Numbered from the stretch's first letter, positions 1 to 8,446 are shown. The stretch: 64,000 nt of DNA from Halorientalis litorea (GCF_023028225.1 NZ_CP095482.1:124001-188000), one strand, 5' to 3'. Translations and numbers: made by a program. Notes: generated by a model from the letters alone, not told the origin.

Positions 1-598
1 CGTCGGCGGGTCGCTGGCTGATGCCGACGATGCCGAGGCCGTGTTTGCGCCCGCGCTTCCCGATTTTGATGAGCATCTTCCCGCACTCGCCGACGCTGCC
101 CTTCTCGGGTATCCACTCGTGGCACTCCTCGACCAGCATGAGGAACGGCTGTTTCAGTTTCTTCTCCTTGGCGAACAGTTGTTTGGCGGTTTCGGTCAGG
201 AGTTCGCCAGCCACGTCCTCGTCGAGGAACGAGGACACGTCGAGGATGATGGGGACGTTCTGTTCGAGCGCGAGCGAGGCGATTTTCTCGGCGTGTTCCA
301 CCGTCACCTGGATGTCACACTCGTCGTCACCGCCGACGTGGAGTATCTCGTACTCCTCTTTGAGCCCGTAGTACTCGCCGTCGATGTCGACGATGAGGAT
401 GCCAAAGCCCGCATCGAGCAGTTTCTCGGCGACGACGCTCGCGGAGTTGGACTTGCCCGACCCGGACTTTCCGGTGATGAAGCCCCGTCCCGTCAGTATC
501 TCGACCACCGGTAGGTCGACGGCCGTGTCGGGTTGACTCCCCAGCGGCGGCCCGTCGCTCAGGTTCGCCACAGTGATACGCTCTGTCTCGTCTCCCAT
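1..598 (-). CDS. HerA/DUF87-type ATPase, C-terminal part beyond window
   Basis: Partial: the N-terminal 199 residues are present and the gene runs off the left edge. A Walker A loop (GKSGSGKSN) lies near residue 45, a Walker B strand (FLMLVEECHEW) near residue 165, and the stretch RGRKHGLGIVGISQRPAD follows. This combination is typical of the HerA/FtsK-like helicase clade and its DUF87 relatives, which form hexameric DNA pumps. Whether this is HerA itself, which works with NurA in break resection, or another DUF87 ATPase cannot be told from this half. The ATG start sits just downstream of a perfect 12-base palindrome. It is divergent from the next gene. Confidence 0.85.
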   Translation of the reverse strand, partial: MGDETERITVANLSDGPPLGSQPDTAVDLPVVEILTGRGFITGKSGSGKSNSASVVAEKLLDAGFGILIVDIDGEYYGLKEEYEILHVGGDDECDIQVTVEHAEKIASLALEQNVPIILDVSSFLDEDVAGELLTETAKQLFAKEKKLKQPFLMLVEECHEWIPEKGSVGECGKMLIKIGKRGRKHGLGIVGISQRPAD

Positions 599-609
599 AC
601 GTGGCCCAA

Positions 610-621
610 AGAGGTACCTCT
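610..621. promoter_or_regulatory. 12-base perfect palindrome upstream of the HerA-like gene
   Basis: AGAGGTACCTCT is a perfect dyad 12 bases before the start codon of the leftward ATPase gene, in the short gap between two divergent genes. Its position fits an operator at the transcript start, but no regulator is known for it. Confidence 0.35.
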
Positions 622-713
622 GCACACATAATCGTCAGTCAGCCACCTGTCAGACGAACGGTGACGAACTCGCCCGAACCGATTTGTCCGTCGGCGTCCA
701 AGTCGAAGGCGGA

Positions 714-1064
714 ATGCGCCGCTACGAAACCGTCGTCGAGGACGGCACCATCTACATCGACGCGCCGGACGGGCATCTCCCCGTCGGTGACCTCGACACG
801 GTTATCGACGCCGTCGGCGGGCACGCGTGGACCATCTCGTATGCCGACTGGGAACGCGAGCGATACGAGAACATGGACACCTCCGACGCCGGACTGACCG
901 TCGACGTGGTGGACATGATGGAGGCGATGACCCACACCGAGGCGTTCGTCGAGGCACTCGAGACACACCCGGCGGACGCACCCGAGGGAACGGACACGCT
1001 CTCGCCGCGACTCGGTCTGTTCGTGGGGAAACTGCTGTCGAACCTCGAAAACGGTCTCGACTGA
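714..1064 (+). CDS. conserved haloarchaeal hypothetical protein, 116 aa
   Basis: An acidic soluble protein with no recognised catalytic motif. It has an N-terminal beta-rich stretch (MRRYETVVEDGTIYI) and a helical C-terminal half. The ATG at 714 was chosen over an in-frame GTG at 573, which would overlap the divergent ATPase promoter and adds a non-acidic, unlikely extension. Its stop codon directly abuts the stop of the convergent DNA polymerase gene. Function unknown. Confidence 0.7.
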   Translation: MRRYETVVEDGTIYIDAPDGHLPVGDLDTVIDAVGGHAWTISYADWERERYENMDTSDAGLTVDVVDMMEAMTHTEAFVEALETHPADAPEGTDTLSPRLGLFVGKLLSNLENGLD

Positions 1065-2342
1065 CTACTCGAAGTCGGTGAGGGCCGTCTGACCGGACCG
1101 CTCGTCGGTCGTCCGTTCCTGCCCACCGTCCGCGAACTCTCCGAGCGAGCGGTTCTCCCGCGGTTCGTCGCGCCCCCAGCCGTCGAGGTCCGTCTGTTCG
1201 CCCGCCGGGAACGAGAGGTTCGACACGCGGACGCCGAGTTTCCGCACCTCTGCCTCCCGGAACTCTTCGAGCAAGTCGAGCGTCACCTCCCGCACGAGGG
1301 CAGGGTCCGAGACGGGGCCGGGTAGGGAGTCTGCGCGCGTGTTCACGTCGAACGGCGGCGTCACGACTTTGACGCCGATGGTGCGGTAAATCGCGCCCTC
1401 GCGCTCGGCCCGCTCTGCCACGTCCGCGGCGAGTGCCCGAACTCGGTCACGCTTGCGCTCGTGGTCGTCGGTCGCCTCGGTGAATGCCGACTCCCGCGAG
1501 AGGCTCTTCGGTTGCCCTTTCGGTTCGACCGACCGGTCGTCCTCGCCGCGGGCGTAGTTCCAGATTTCGCGGCCACGCTCGCCGAACCGCGATTCGAGGG
1601 TTTCGGGGTCGGCCGCGGCGAGGTCCCCGGCCGTCTCGATGTCCATCTCCCGGAGTTCGCGGGCCGTCACCGGGCCGACGTTGTGGACCTCGGACACGTC
1701 GAGCGGCGCGAGGAAACCGCGTACGTCGCCGGGTTCGACGACCACGAGGCCGTCGGGTTTGTCGTGGTCGCTGGCTATCTTGGCCGCACTCATCGTCGGC
1801 GCGACGCCGACGCTGACGGGGATGCCCACCTCGGCACGGATGCGGTCTTTGAGCGTCGCGGCGAATGACTCGGGGTCATCCCACCCGACAGTGTCCGTCA
1901 CGTCCAGATACGCCTCGTCCACGCTCACCTCGCGGACGGTGTCGGCCGTGTCGTGGAGAATCGCCTTCACCTCGGCGGCGACGGACTCGTAGTAGTCCAT
2001 GTCCACGGGCCGGTAGTGGCCCGCGTCCGTGGTCTCGGAGTCGGCGGCCGTCCCCGTCGCCTCGTCGGTGGCGTCTCCCGTTCCGGCCGCCCGGGGAAGC
2101 AAGTCGAGAGCCTCGGAGATAGCCATCGCGCTCTCGACGCCGTACGCTCGGGCTTCGTAACTGGCCGTCGCCACCGCACCGTGTGTCTCGCCGTCTTCGT
2201 ATCCCATTCCGACGACGAGGGGTTCGCCCCGCAGTGCCGGCTCCCGGAGGCGTTCGCAGGCCGCGTAGAAACAGTCCGCGTCGACGTGACAGACGACCTG
2301 TTGGCGGCCGTCGACTGTCACGCCCGGGAGCCGACTGTCCAT
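1065..2342 (-). CDS. dinB: Y-family DNA polymerase IV
   Basis: Translesion DNA polymerase of the DinB/Dbh/Dpo4 clade. The palm motifs HVDADCFYAACE (metal-binding Asp21; Phe25/Tyr26 at the steric-gate site) and SVDEAYLD (Asp142, Glu143) are intact. The thumb helix-hairpin-helix is visible around VHNVGPVTARELREM, and the little-finger domain follows. An acidic insertion of about 25 residues sits between the first and second palm motifs. The last eight residues, QTALTDFE, fit a PCNA-interacting box (Q-x-x-L-x-x-F), suggesting sliding-clamp recruitment. 425 residues is normal for haloarchaeal DinB. Confidence 0.95.
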   Translation of the reverse strand: MDSRLPGVTVDGRQQVVCHVDADCFYAACERLREPALRGEPLVVGMGYEDGETHGAVATASYEARAYGVESAMAISEALDLLPRAAGTGDATDEATGTAADSETTDAGHYRPVDMDYYESVAAEVKAILHDTADTVREVSVDEAYLDVTDTVGWDDPESFAATLKDRIRAEVGIPVSVGVAPTMSAAKIASDHDKPDGLVVVEPGDVRGFLAPLDVSEVHNVGPVTARELREMDIETAGDLAAADPETLESRFGERGREIWNYARGEDDRSVEPKGQPKSLSRESAFTEATDDHERKRDRVRALAADVAERAEREGAIYRTIGVKVVTPPFDVNTRADSLPGPVSDPALVREVTLDLLEEFREAEVRKLGVRVSNLSFPAGEQTDLDGWGRDEPRENRSLGEFADGGQERTTDERSGQTALTDFE

Positions 2343-2395
2343 GTGCGTCGCTACGCGGCCGCCCTACCTCAAAGTTCCTCCGACACGGCCCGTTG

Positions 2396-2926
2396 TCACC
2401 GCGGCGGCGTACCGCCGCCCGAGAGGAAGCGAGTCGGGCCGTCGATTCGGTCGAGGTTGTCGGCGATGGCGTTCCGCACGGCGTCGCTCGCGCCGTCGTG
2501 GAACCCGACGGCGACGACGGACTCGAACGGATGGGCCTCCAGTTGGCTCCGGGCCTCGAACAGGCGACCGTACCCGTCCGACCCCCACGCCACGTCGCTC
2601 GCGAAGACCATCTCCCGGAACGTTCGCCCGTAGTTGGCGCGGGCCTTCTCCGAGAGCGTGTCTAGCCGCTGGGCGATACTGGACCCGTCGCGGTGGAGCG
2701 CGAGCAGGAGGTCCGTCACGGGATAGGACTGGGCCGCCTCGATTTCGGGCGCGTACGCGCCCTGCACGGCGTCGAGAGTCGGCGGCCCGTCGGCACCCGT
2801 CGCAACCTCGTAAGCCAGTATCCGGGGGACGGCACCCTCGTAGAGGTGGGCGACGACGGCGGGTTCGAGGCCGCCCCCGAGCGGCGGTTCGGAGCCGACG
2901 TGTATCGTCGCGGTGAGGGTACTCAT
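2396..2926 (-). CDS. hypothetical protein coupled to the FAD-linked oxidase
   Basis: 176 residues with no recognised domain. The start ATG overlaps the TGA of the upstream FAD-linked oxidase in an ATGA arrangement, so the two are probably translationally coupled and work together. A longer open frame extends upstream, but it is antisense-like Arg-rich sequence inside the oxidase gene and was rejected. The protein begins with a beta-strand-like stretch (STLTATIHVG) and is otherwise helical. It may be an accessory or partner of the oxidase; this rests on gene order only. Confidence 0.75.
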   Translation of the reverse strand: MSTLTATIHVGSEPPLGGGLEPAVVAHLYEGAVPRILAYEVATGADGPPTLDAVQGAYAPEIEAAQSYPVTDLLLALHRDGSSIAQRLDTLSEKARANYGRTFREMVFASDVAWGSDGYGRLFEARSQLEAHPFESVVAVGFHDGASDAVRNAIADNLDRIDGPTRFLSGGGTPPR

Positions 2927-4569
2927 CGCTCGCCGCCCGTGGCGTCGGCGTCGAGCAACACACCGGGGTTCATCACGCCCGCCGGGTCCAGCGAGGACTT
3001 TGCGGATTCGAGGACGCGCCGGAACGCCGCGGGCGATTCGTCCGCGTAGTGGTCGCGGTGGAGGCGTCCGACGGCGTGGTGGTGGGTGATGGTACCACCG
3101 TACTCCTCGATGACATCCGAGGCCACCTGCTTGATGTCGCGCCACTGCTCCAGTTCGCGGCCCACGTCGGCGGGCGCGAGGAGCGTGTAGTAGGGCGCGG
3201 GACCGTCGGGGTAGACGTGCGTGAACCGCGTCGAGAGGAAGCCAGCCCCACATACGTCCTCCATCTCGTCCATCACCTGCGATTGTATTTCGGCGTGGAG
3301 GGTCGGGAACTGGTCCCACGTCACCGCCGTCTCGAAGGTGTCCACGATGACGCCCATGCTGACGAGTGCGTCGAACTTGTACGGCCCCTCGAAGAAGGCG
3401 GACCGCCAGTCGCCCTCCGTTCCGTCCCGGCCCTCGTCGCCTTCGTCGGAGAGATGCGGGCCCTCTGAACTGGGCGCGTCGTCGACAGTGCCGCCGTGGG
3501 TTTCGGTTATCTCGATTGCCCGCGAGAGGGCGTCGTCGACCGGATGGTCGACGGACTCGAACCCCAACACGAGGACGTGACTGCCGTCCATCGCCACCTC
3601 GTTGAGCATCGCTTCGTTGCGGTCGAGCAGGCGACAGTTCGCTGGAGAGAGTCGCGCCTGTACGATGTCGCGCGTCGCGGCGACAGCGGCGTCGAACTCC
3701 CGGAATTTCACGCTGGCGCGGGCGCGGTACGGCGGCCGTGGCTGGACGCGCATCCACGCCTCCGTGACGACGCCGAGAGCACCCTCAGACCCCAGCACGA
3801 GCCGGTTGGGGTCCGGTCCCGCGCCGGAGGCGGGGAGGCGGCGCGTCTCGAAGGAACCCGACGGAGTGACCATCCGAACGCTCTCGACGAAGTCGTCGAT
3901 GTGCGTGTACCGAGTGGCGAAGTGGCCGCCCGCCCGAGTCACAATCCACCCGCCCAGCGTCGAGAACTCGTAGGACTGGGGGTAGTGGCGCAGTTGCAGG
4001 TCGTACTCAGCGAGTTGGTCGTTGAGTTCCGGTCCCGTCGCCCCGGCTTGTATCAGTGCCGTGCGGGACGTCTCGTCCACCTCTAACACGCTGTCGAGGG
4101 CACGAACCGAGAGCGAGACGACGCCCGAGTACGCCGCGCCGTCGCCCCGCGGGTCGCACTCGACGCCGCCGACGACGCTCGTCCCGCCGCCGTAGGGGAC
4201 GACTGCGACGCGTTCGGCCGTCGCCCACGCGAGCACGTCCTCGATTTCGCCTTCGGTCTCGGGTTCGGCCACCGCGTCGGGTGCGGCGTCGAACTCGCCG
4301 TGGAAGCCGCGCACGATGTCGCGGTAGCCCCGGCCGTAGGTGTGCCGCACCCGGTCAACCGTGTCCGTCGAGACGATGCCCGAAAGTGATTCCGGGACGG
4401 TCAGCCGTGACTCGGGTATCGTCACGTCGTCGATGGTCGGCGGGTCCATCAGCGCGCGCTCGGGGAAGCCAAGCAGTGTCTCCACCTGTGACTTGAGTTC
4501 TCTGCGCTCGTCGTCGTCCGGGAACCGGTCGGCGTAGCCCCAGCCCCAGAAGCTCAACTCGTCGTCCAT
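2923..4569 (-). CDS. FAD-linked oxidase, alkylglycerone-phosphate-synthase-like
   Basis: 548-residue flavoprotein of the vanillyl-alcohol-oxidase fold. The N-terminus (FWGWGYADRFPDDDERRELKS) and the C-terminal His cluster (GGTITHHHAVG) resemble alkyldihydroxyacetone-phosphate synthase (AGPS). In between, PYGGGTSVVGG (near residue 125) is the FAD_binding_4 pyrophosphate loop and HYPQSYEFSTLGGW is typical of the family. Archaeal lipids use isoprenoid ethers made by GGGP synthase, so true AGPS activity is unlikely; a D-2-hydroxyacid or glycolate-type dehydrogenase is an alternative. Translationally coupled to the next gene. Confidence 0.85.
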   Translation of the reverse strand: MDDELSFWGWGYADRFPDDDERRELKSQVETLLGFPERALMDPPTIDDVTIPESRLTVPESLSGIVSTDTVDRVRHTYGRGYRDIVRGFHGEFDAAPDAVAEPETEGEIEDVLAWATAERVAVVPYGGGTSVVGGVECDPRGDGAAYSGVVSLSVRALDSVLEVDETSRTALIQAGATGPELNDQLAEYDLQLRHYPQSYEFSTLGGWIVTRAGGHFATRYTHIDDFVESVRMVTPSGSFETRRLPASGAGPDPNRLVLGSEGALGVVTEAWMRVQPRPPYRARASVKFREFDAAVAATRDIVQARLSPANCRLLDRNEAMLNEVAMDGSHVLVLGFESVDHPVDDALSRAIEITETHGGTVDDAPSSEGPHLSDEGDEGRDGTEGDWRSAFFEGPYKFDALVSMGVIVDTFETAVTWDQFPTLHAEIQSQVMDEMEDVCGAGFLSTRFTHVYPDGPAPYYTLLAPADVGRELEQWRDIKQVASDVIEEYGGTITHHHAVGRLHRDHYADESPAAFRRVLESAKSSLDPAGVMNPGVLLDADATGGER

Positions 4570-4790
4570 GCGGACCTACTGGGGCGACCAGCGGCAAAAC
4601 TGTTGTCGCGCTAGTACTGGTGTATCGAAATAAGGACCCGCTCTCGGCGGGACACAGTGTGGCTGGCCAGCCATGTGCCGAGAGCATCGCACGTTTCTTG
4701 GTCGATGCCAATTCCCGAGCGGTTACGACGGTCGTTCCCGTCGGGAACCCCTCGAACCGGGATTCCGTATGTGTGTTATTGTGTGCCACA

Positions 4791-5624
4791 CTAAACCCTT
4801 TCGGTTCCGGCGACCCCGAGCGAGAGCGTCGCACCGAGGACGCCGTAGCAGAGCCCCGCCGCGTGGGCGAAGACGTTCGTCACGCTCCCGTCGCCGACGA
4901 TATCGGCGGGGAACAGGACGACGACGAACGAACTCAACAAGAGGACAGCGAGGGACAACTGGACCGCATCACCGCCGAGTGCCTGCACGACGGTGTCCAC
5001 AGTCGGCCGACCACGCTCGCCGACGACGACCCACCCACAGACAGCCCACCCGACGGCGACGAGAGCGACGGTCGGTGCCGTGTACCGACCACCGTAGATA
5101 ACCGAGACTTCACCCAGAAGGAGCAACCAGACCGCCGCGCCGAGGTACCAGCCGGCACGTCGCCCGTACTCGACCCGGAGCGTGGCAACGAGCGCGACGA
5201 ACAGGAAGCCGACGAATCCCGCGGCGACGCCCGAGAAGCCACGCGTAACCGGGTCGAACCCGGTGAACTGCCAGCCGAGTATCGTGTAACTCGTCAGCCC
5301 CACGAGCGGCGGCAGAGCGACCAACAGACCGACGAACGTCCGCAGGAACCACTCGCGACTGCGCGCTCTGAGACAGAGACCGTAGGTTACGACCGCCGCG
5401 GTGAGATACCCCGAAGTGTTGTTTAGTAGGTGTGACGCGTCCACGTGGACGACGGTACTCGTGTAGAGTGCGGCCACGTCGAGCGTCCCGTGGTCGAAGG
5501 CCAACGTCGCTCGTTCGGCGGGCGAGACACCGACGTGGACGACGACGAGCAACGCGGCCACGGCCCCCACCGCCAGCAAATCGCGAACGACCGTCTCCCG
5601 TGCGTACCCGTACACGTCGGCCAT
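4791..5624 (-). CDS. rhomboid-family intramembrane serine protease
   Basis: 277-residue polytopic membrane protein with six to seven hydrophobic segments. Rhomboid hallmarks are HxxxN in HVDASHLLNNTSG, the nucleophile motif GFSG (Ser131) and a late-segment His254 (FAHAAGLCYG) completing the Ser-His dyad. The usual x in GxSG is Phe here. The ATG at 5624 is preferred over an in-frame TTG one codon earlier. It would cleave single-pass membrane proteins within the bilayer; the substrate is unknown. Transcribed alone. Confidence 0.85.
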   Translation of the reverse strand: MADVYGYARETVVRDLLAVGAVAALLVVVHVGVSPAERATLAFDHGTLDVAALYTSTVVHVDASHLLNNTSGYLTAAVVTYGLCLRARSREWFLRTFVGLLVALPPLVGLTSYTILGWQFTGFDPVTRGFSGVAAGFVGFLFVALVATLRVEYGRRAGWYLGAAVWLLLLGEVSVIYGGRYTAPTVALVAVGWAVCGWVVVGERGRPTVDTVVQALGGDAVQLSLAVLLLSSFVVVLFPADIVGDGSVTNVFAHAAGLCYGVLGATLSLGVAGTERV

Positions 5625-5684
5625 CAACCAGTATTTCTAGCCCCAGCGGCGAATATCCGTCGGTCGCGGGTGTGTCGCCGTCGC

Positions 5685-5978
5685 TCACTCCCGGCTGAAC
5701 ATCTCACCCTGTGCCTGCAACCGCGCCGCCGTCAACACGTCCTCGGCGGCCTCGGGCAGCGTGTAGCCGTCGAAGTGGTCCCGCATCGTCAACACGAGCG
5801 CGCCAACCATGTTCACGAGCGACAGGTTCGACGTGTCGCCGGCCGTGTGTGACCGGACGTTCATCTCGAACTCGTCGTCCAATGCCCCCTCCCGTTGGGT
5901 CACCAGTACGAACTTCTCGCCGGGTTCGAGTGCCTCTAACTCCGCTATCGCGTCTTCCCGTGGTTCGTCGATGTCCAT
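5685..5978 (-). CDS. haloarchaeal hypothetical protein, 97 aa
   Basis: Small acidic soluble protein (MDIDEPREDAIAELEALEPG...) with a mixed alpha/beta pattern and a helical C-terminus. The ATG at 5978 was chosen over an upstream in-frame TTG at 6011. It lies in the same direction as the rhomboid gene, 60 bases upstream of its start, so both may share a transcript. No function is recognised. Confidence 0.65.
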   Translation of the reverse strand: MDIDEPREDAIAELEALEPGEKFVLVTQREGALDDEFEMNVRSHTAGDTSNLSLVNMVGALVLTMRDHFDGYTLPEAAEDVLTAARLQAQGEMFSRE

Positions 5979-6076
5979 CTCCCCCGGTGCTACCGGTCGC
6001 TGTGGCTTCAAACTCCCGCCGCTATCGCGGCCACGTCACCACCACGTATTTTTGAATCGGCCCGGATAGCTCGTGT

Positions 6077-6562
6077 ATGAAGCGGAGACGGGTTCTCGCC
6101 GCGACGCTCGCGACCGTCGGGACGCTCGCCGGCTGCACCGGGACGGGAGACGACACTCCCGACGCGGCGGGTTCGGAAGGGGACGGCGAGAACACCGGGA
6201 ACACCGACGCGTCATCGACGCCCGAGACGACGCGGACATCCCGTTCCGTCGACGACGCCGCCGGGGTCGCCGGCGGTGGCGCGTCCGACAACACCGCACC
6301 ACCCAACGTGTTACTGTTCGCCACGCCCGCCGAGGACCGCCCGACGGCCGAAATCGTGGCGAGCGTGACACTCAACCGTGCTTCCAAGGTGAGTTTCGTC
6401 TACGAACCGAACCACTACACGGTGGGCACGTTCACCGAGAGCGGTGACCGTGTCATACATACTACCGACGACCACCCCTACATCGAGACCGGTGAAATGC
6501 TGACGCTGTACGCGTGGTGGGGGAACGAGCGTCACCAAATCGACCAGTTGATGGTGGGCTGA
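6077..6562 (+). CDS. secreted lipoprotein, hypothetical
   Basis: 161 residues. A basic N-terminus (MKRRR) and short hydrophobic stretch end in a lipobox (LAGC, Cys20), then comes an acidic Thr/Ser-rich linker of about 40 residues and a globular beta-rich domain (residues 70-161). The signal resembles haloarchaeal Tat-type lipoprotein signals but shows no full RRxFLK motif. It is probably anchored outside the membrane by a lipid on Cys20. Function unknown. Confidence 0.75.
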   Translation: MKRRRVLAATLATVGTLAGCTGTGDDTPDAAGSEGDGENTGNTDASSTPETTRTSRSVDDAAGVAGGGASDNTAPPNVLLFATPAEDRPTAEIVASVTLNRASKVSFVYEPNHYTVGTFTESGDRVIHTTDDHPYIETGEMLTLYAWWGNERHQIDQLMVG

Positions 6563-6717
6563 GACGCTTCGGGGCGAATTCACTCGAAACCAGACGTACC
6601 CAAGAGGCGAAGACTCTGATTTTATCGGGACGGTTCTCGACGTACAATCGTTCGTGAGTGGCAACAACGCAACTGCTACCTCGAAAACATATTCATGACT
6701 CTACCCCGGTAAGCCTC

Positions 6718-6734
6718 TCTTACGTTGGGTAAGA
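6718..6734. promoter_or_regulatory. inverted repeat just before a small membrane-protein gene
   Basis: TCTTAC and GTAAGA form a six-base inverted repeat with a five-base spacer, ending eight bases before the start codon at 6742. This is the position of an operator or 5'-leader hairpin. Confidence 0.35.
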
Positions 6735-6741
6735 CCTACCT

Positions 6742-6972
6742 ATGTCAGTAAAACAAAAACTGGAGGCGAACCAAGATGTCCTCGACCAAGTGGCCGGATT
6801 CACCGGCCTCGGATGGACTGCATCGGTACTCGGTTATTTGACTATTGTAATCGGTTACGGCAACACCCTCGTCACCAGTCCCCAGTCGCTCCTGTATCTG
6901 GGTGGCATACTGTTCGTAACGACGTTCGGACTGGACCGACTCGAAGAGACGTACCTCGATAAGACAGAGTAG
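6742..6972 (+). CDS. small two-segment membrane protein, 76 aa
   Basis: An amphipathic N-terminus (SVKQKLEANQDVLDQVAGFTG) leads into two hydrophobic segments, about residues 23-40 and 50-65, with a short charged tail. Codon use is less GC-biased than its neighbours. No family is recognised. It is preceded by a palindromic element that could be its operator. Confidence 0.65.
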   Translation: MSVKQKLEANQDVLDQVAGFTGLGWTASVLGYLTIVIGYGNTLVTSPQSLLYLGGILFVTTFGLDRLEETYLDKTE

Positions 6973-7067
6973 CGTCCGACACCACACGCGGGCGTGCGGC
7001 TATTGGTCCGACTCTGCGAAAACGCGCCGCTCGTGTAAGCGAACCGCCGAAAAAACGAAGATCGCTA

Positions 7068-7249
7068 TGGGGTCGGAGGGATTTGAACCCCCGATCTACT
7101 GATATCTCCGGTGTCGCGCCTCGGTACCCCAGAGGGTCATCAACACGACTGGTGATCAGCCAGCCGCTCAGTATATCAGTCTGGAGCTGTCGTCACCGAG
7201 CGCGAGTGCCTCTGGAGTCAGTCGCCTTCCCGGACTAGGCCACGACCCC
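7068..7249 (-). tRNA. tRNA-Trp (CCA) with a ~108-nt intron
   Basis: The acceptor stem GGGGTCG pairs with CGACCCC (discriminator A, no encoded CCA). The T arm contains GGTTCAAAT, and the anticodon stem ACTGA pairs with TCAGT around loop CTCCAGA with anticodon CCA. The loop is split after position 37. CTCC pairs with GGAG across the junction, leaving three-base bulges AGA and ATA: a canonical bulge-helix-bulge cut by archaeal EndA. The mature tRNA would be 74 nt. An intron in tRNA-Trp is typical of haloarchaea. Confidence 0.95.
7104..7211 (-). ncRNA. box C/D guide RNA inside the tRNA-Trp intron
   Basis: The intron carries C-like GTGACGA (7196-7190), D' CTGA (7171-7168), C' TTGATGA (7143-7137) and D-like CCGA (7124-7121). 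The guide before D' (ACTGATAT) pairs with ATATCAGT at the 3' junction; the fifth base upstream of D' faces U39. The guide before D (CCTCTGGGGT) pairs with ACTCCAGAGG, and its fifth base faces C34. This predicts 2'-O-methylation at Cm34 and Um39, matching what is known for the Haloferax volcanii intron. C and D boxes each deviate from consensus by one base. Confidence 0.9.
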
Positions 7250-7294
7250 TGCGTCTGCTCGTTAGTCGAAACCGCCTAAAGGAGTTACGGTTCC

Positions 7295-7522
7295 TCAGTC
7301 GCGGTCGGTCTCCGACCAGTCGCAGTCTTGGCACTTGAAGCCGGTCACGAACTCCGTGACGCTGGGCATGTAGCCGACGGCCAGCACGTCGCCGCCGCAG
7401 TCCGGGCACTCCCGGTCGGCGTCCTCGATGGCTTCGGCGTCCATCACGCTCTCTCCCTCTATCAGTTCGGCCAGCTTTCCGGGGGTAACCATCCGCCCCT
7501 GAACCACGCGGTTGTCGGCCAT
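7295..7522 (-). CDS. small zinc-ribbon protein, 75 aa
   Basis: Two CxxC pairs (CPDCGGDVL and KCQDCDW, about 20 residues apart) form a rubredoxin-like zinc ribbon after a helical N-terminus (MVTPGKLAELIEGE). The ATG at 7522 is preferred to an in-frame GTG three codons earlier. It resembles a small haloarchaeal family (probably DUF5795). It lies downstream of, and in the same direction as, the membrane protein gene and may be co-transcribed with it. Its partner, nucleic acid or protein, is unknown. Confidence 0.8.
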   Translation of the reverse strand: MADNRVVQGRMVTPGKLAELIEGESVMDAEAIEDADRECPDCGGDVLAVGYMPSVTEFVTGFKCQDCDWSETDRD

Positions 7523-7567
7523 ACGACTCACTGACGGACTCAGCGGCCTAAGTGTTCCCCTCCGGGG

Positions 7568-8446
7568 TCAGAGCCACGGGGCGCGGTCGTCCTCGGAGGG
7601 CGGGCCGACGATTTCGAGGTCGGGGTCGTCCTCCTCACCGTCGGTACCGGCGTCGCCGCCGTCGGTACGACTCGACCGGCCGAGGTCGGCGTCGTCCACG
7701 CGCTGTGCCAACCACGACTCCTCCGGGTCGAAGGCGAACAGGAACGACACGCCGAGGACGGCCAGCGCGAGCGGTGCGTTACCGGGGACGAGGCCGAACA
7801 ACCCCAGCGGGAGGACACCGAGTGCGACGGCACTCCCGAACCGGAAGCGGTCGATGTCGACGATTTCCCGGAGCCACGGCCCGAACACGGCCAAGTGGAG
7901 GGCGAACACGACGGCGACCAGCGCGGCCGCACCCGCCCGGAGCATCAGGTCGGGGTCGGCTCGCACGACGAACTCCGCGCCGGTGAGGTCGAGACTGGCG
8001 ACGAGGCCCAGGCTGACGATGACGGCCGGCCGGGGCAACACGTCGCCGATGCGCGCGCTCGCAGTCTGTGCGGCGACGGCGAGGATGACGAGGGCGGCGA
8101 ACCGCTCGAAGACGGCCAAGTTCACCAGTCCCTGTATCGTCGGCGCGAGTGCCGCCTCCGCGACTGCCCCCGTGACGACGACAGCCCCGACGGCGAGGAC
8201 GACTTTCACTTGCTCGCGGACGGTTCCGTCCATCTCGGCGAGGATGACCGCGACGGTGGCACTCCCGCCGAAGATGAGGAGGCCGACTTCGACGATACCG
8301 GTCGGACTCGAGAGGGCACCGGCGAGTACCAGTGCCGGAAAGATGCCGTCGAGCAACGGCAGGCACATCACCGTCGCCAGAAGCCGGGTCGACCCACCGA
8401 CCCGCTGCTCGATGCGGAGTGCGACCGGATGCTGTGACTGGCTCAT
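7568..8446 (-). CDS. haloarchaeal polytopic membrane protein (DUF5794-like)
   Basis: 292 residues with about seven hydrophobic segments between residues 20 and 240 and a long acidic, Asp/Glu-rich cytoplasmic tail (residues 245-292). No transporter or enzyme motif is recognised. Similar proteins are found next to the zinc-ribbon gene in other haloarchaea as far as I recall (DUF5794), but the function is not known. Confidence 0.75.
   Translation of the reverse strand: MSQSQHPVALRIEQRVGGSTRLLATVMCLPLLDGIFPALVLAGALSSPTGIVEVGLLIFGGSATVAVILAEMDGTVREQVKVVLAVGAVVVTGAVAEAALAPTIQGLVNLAVFERFAALVILAVAAQTASARIGDVLPRPAVIVSLGLVASLDLTGAEFVVRADPDLMLRAGAAALVAVVFALHLAVFGPWLREIVDIDRFRFGSAVALGVLPLGLFGLVPGNAPLALAVLGVSFLFAFDPEESWLAQRVDDADLGRSSRTDGGDAGTDGEEDDPDLEIVGPPSEDDRAPWL

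Noticed and set aside
41-514. 157-residue open frame on the plus strand
   Set aside because: It is the antisense of the HerA-like ATPase gene, whose Walker A and B motifs are clear on the other strand.
4620-5426. 268-residue plus-strand frame rich in Arg and Asp
   Set aside because: Antisense shadow of the rhomboid gene; the protein has low-complexity Arg/Glu composition and no motif.
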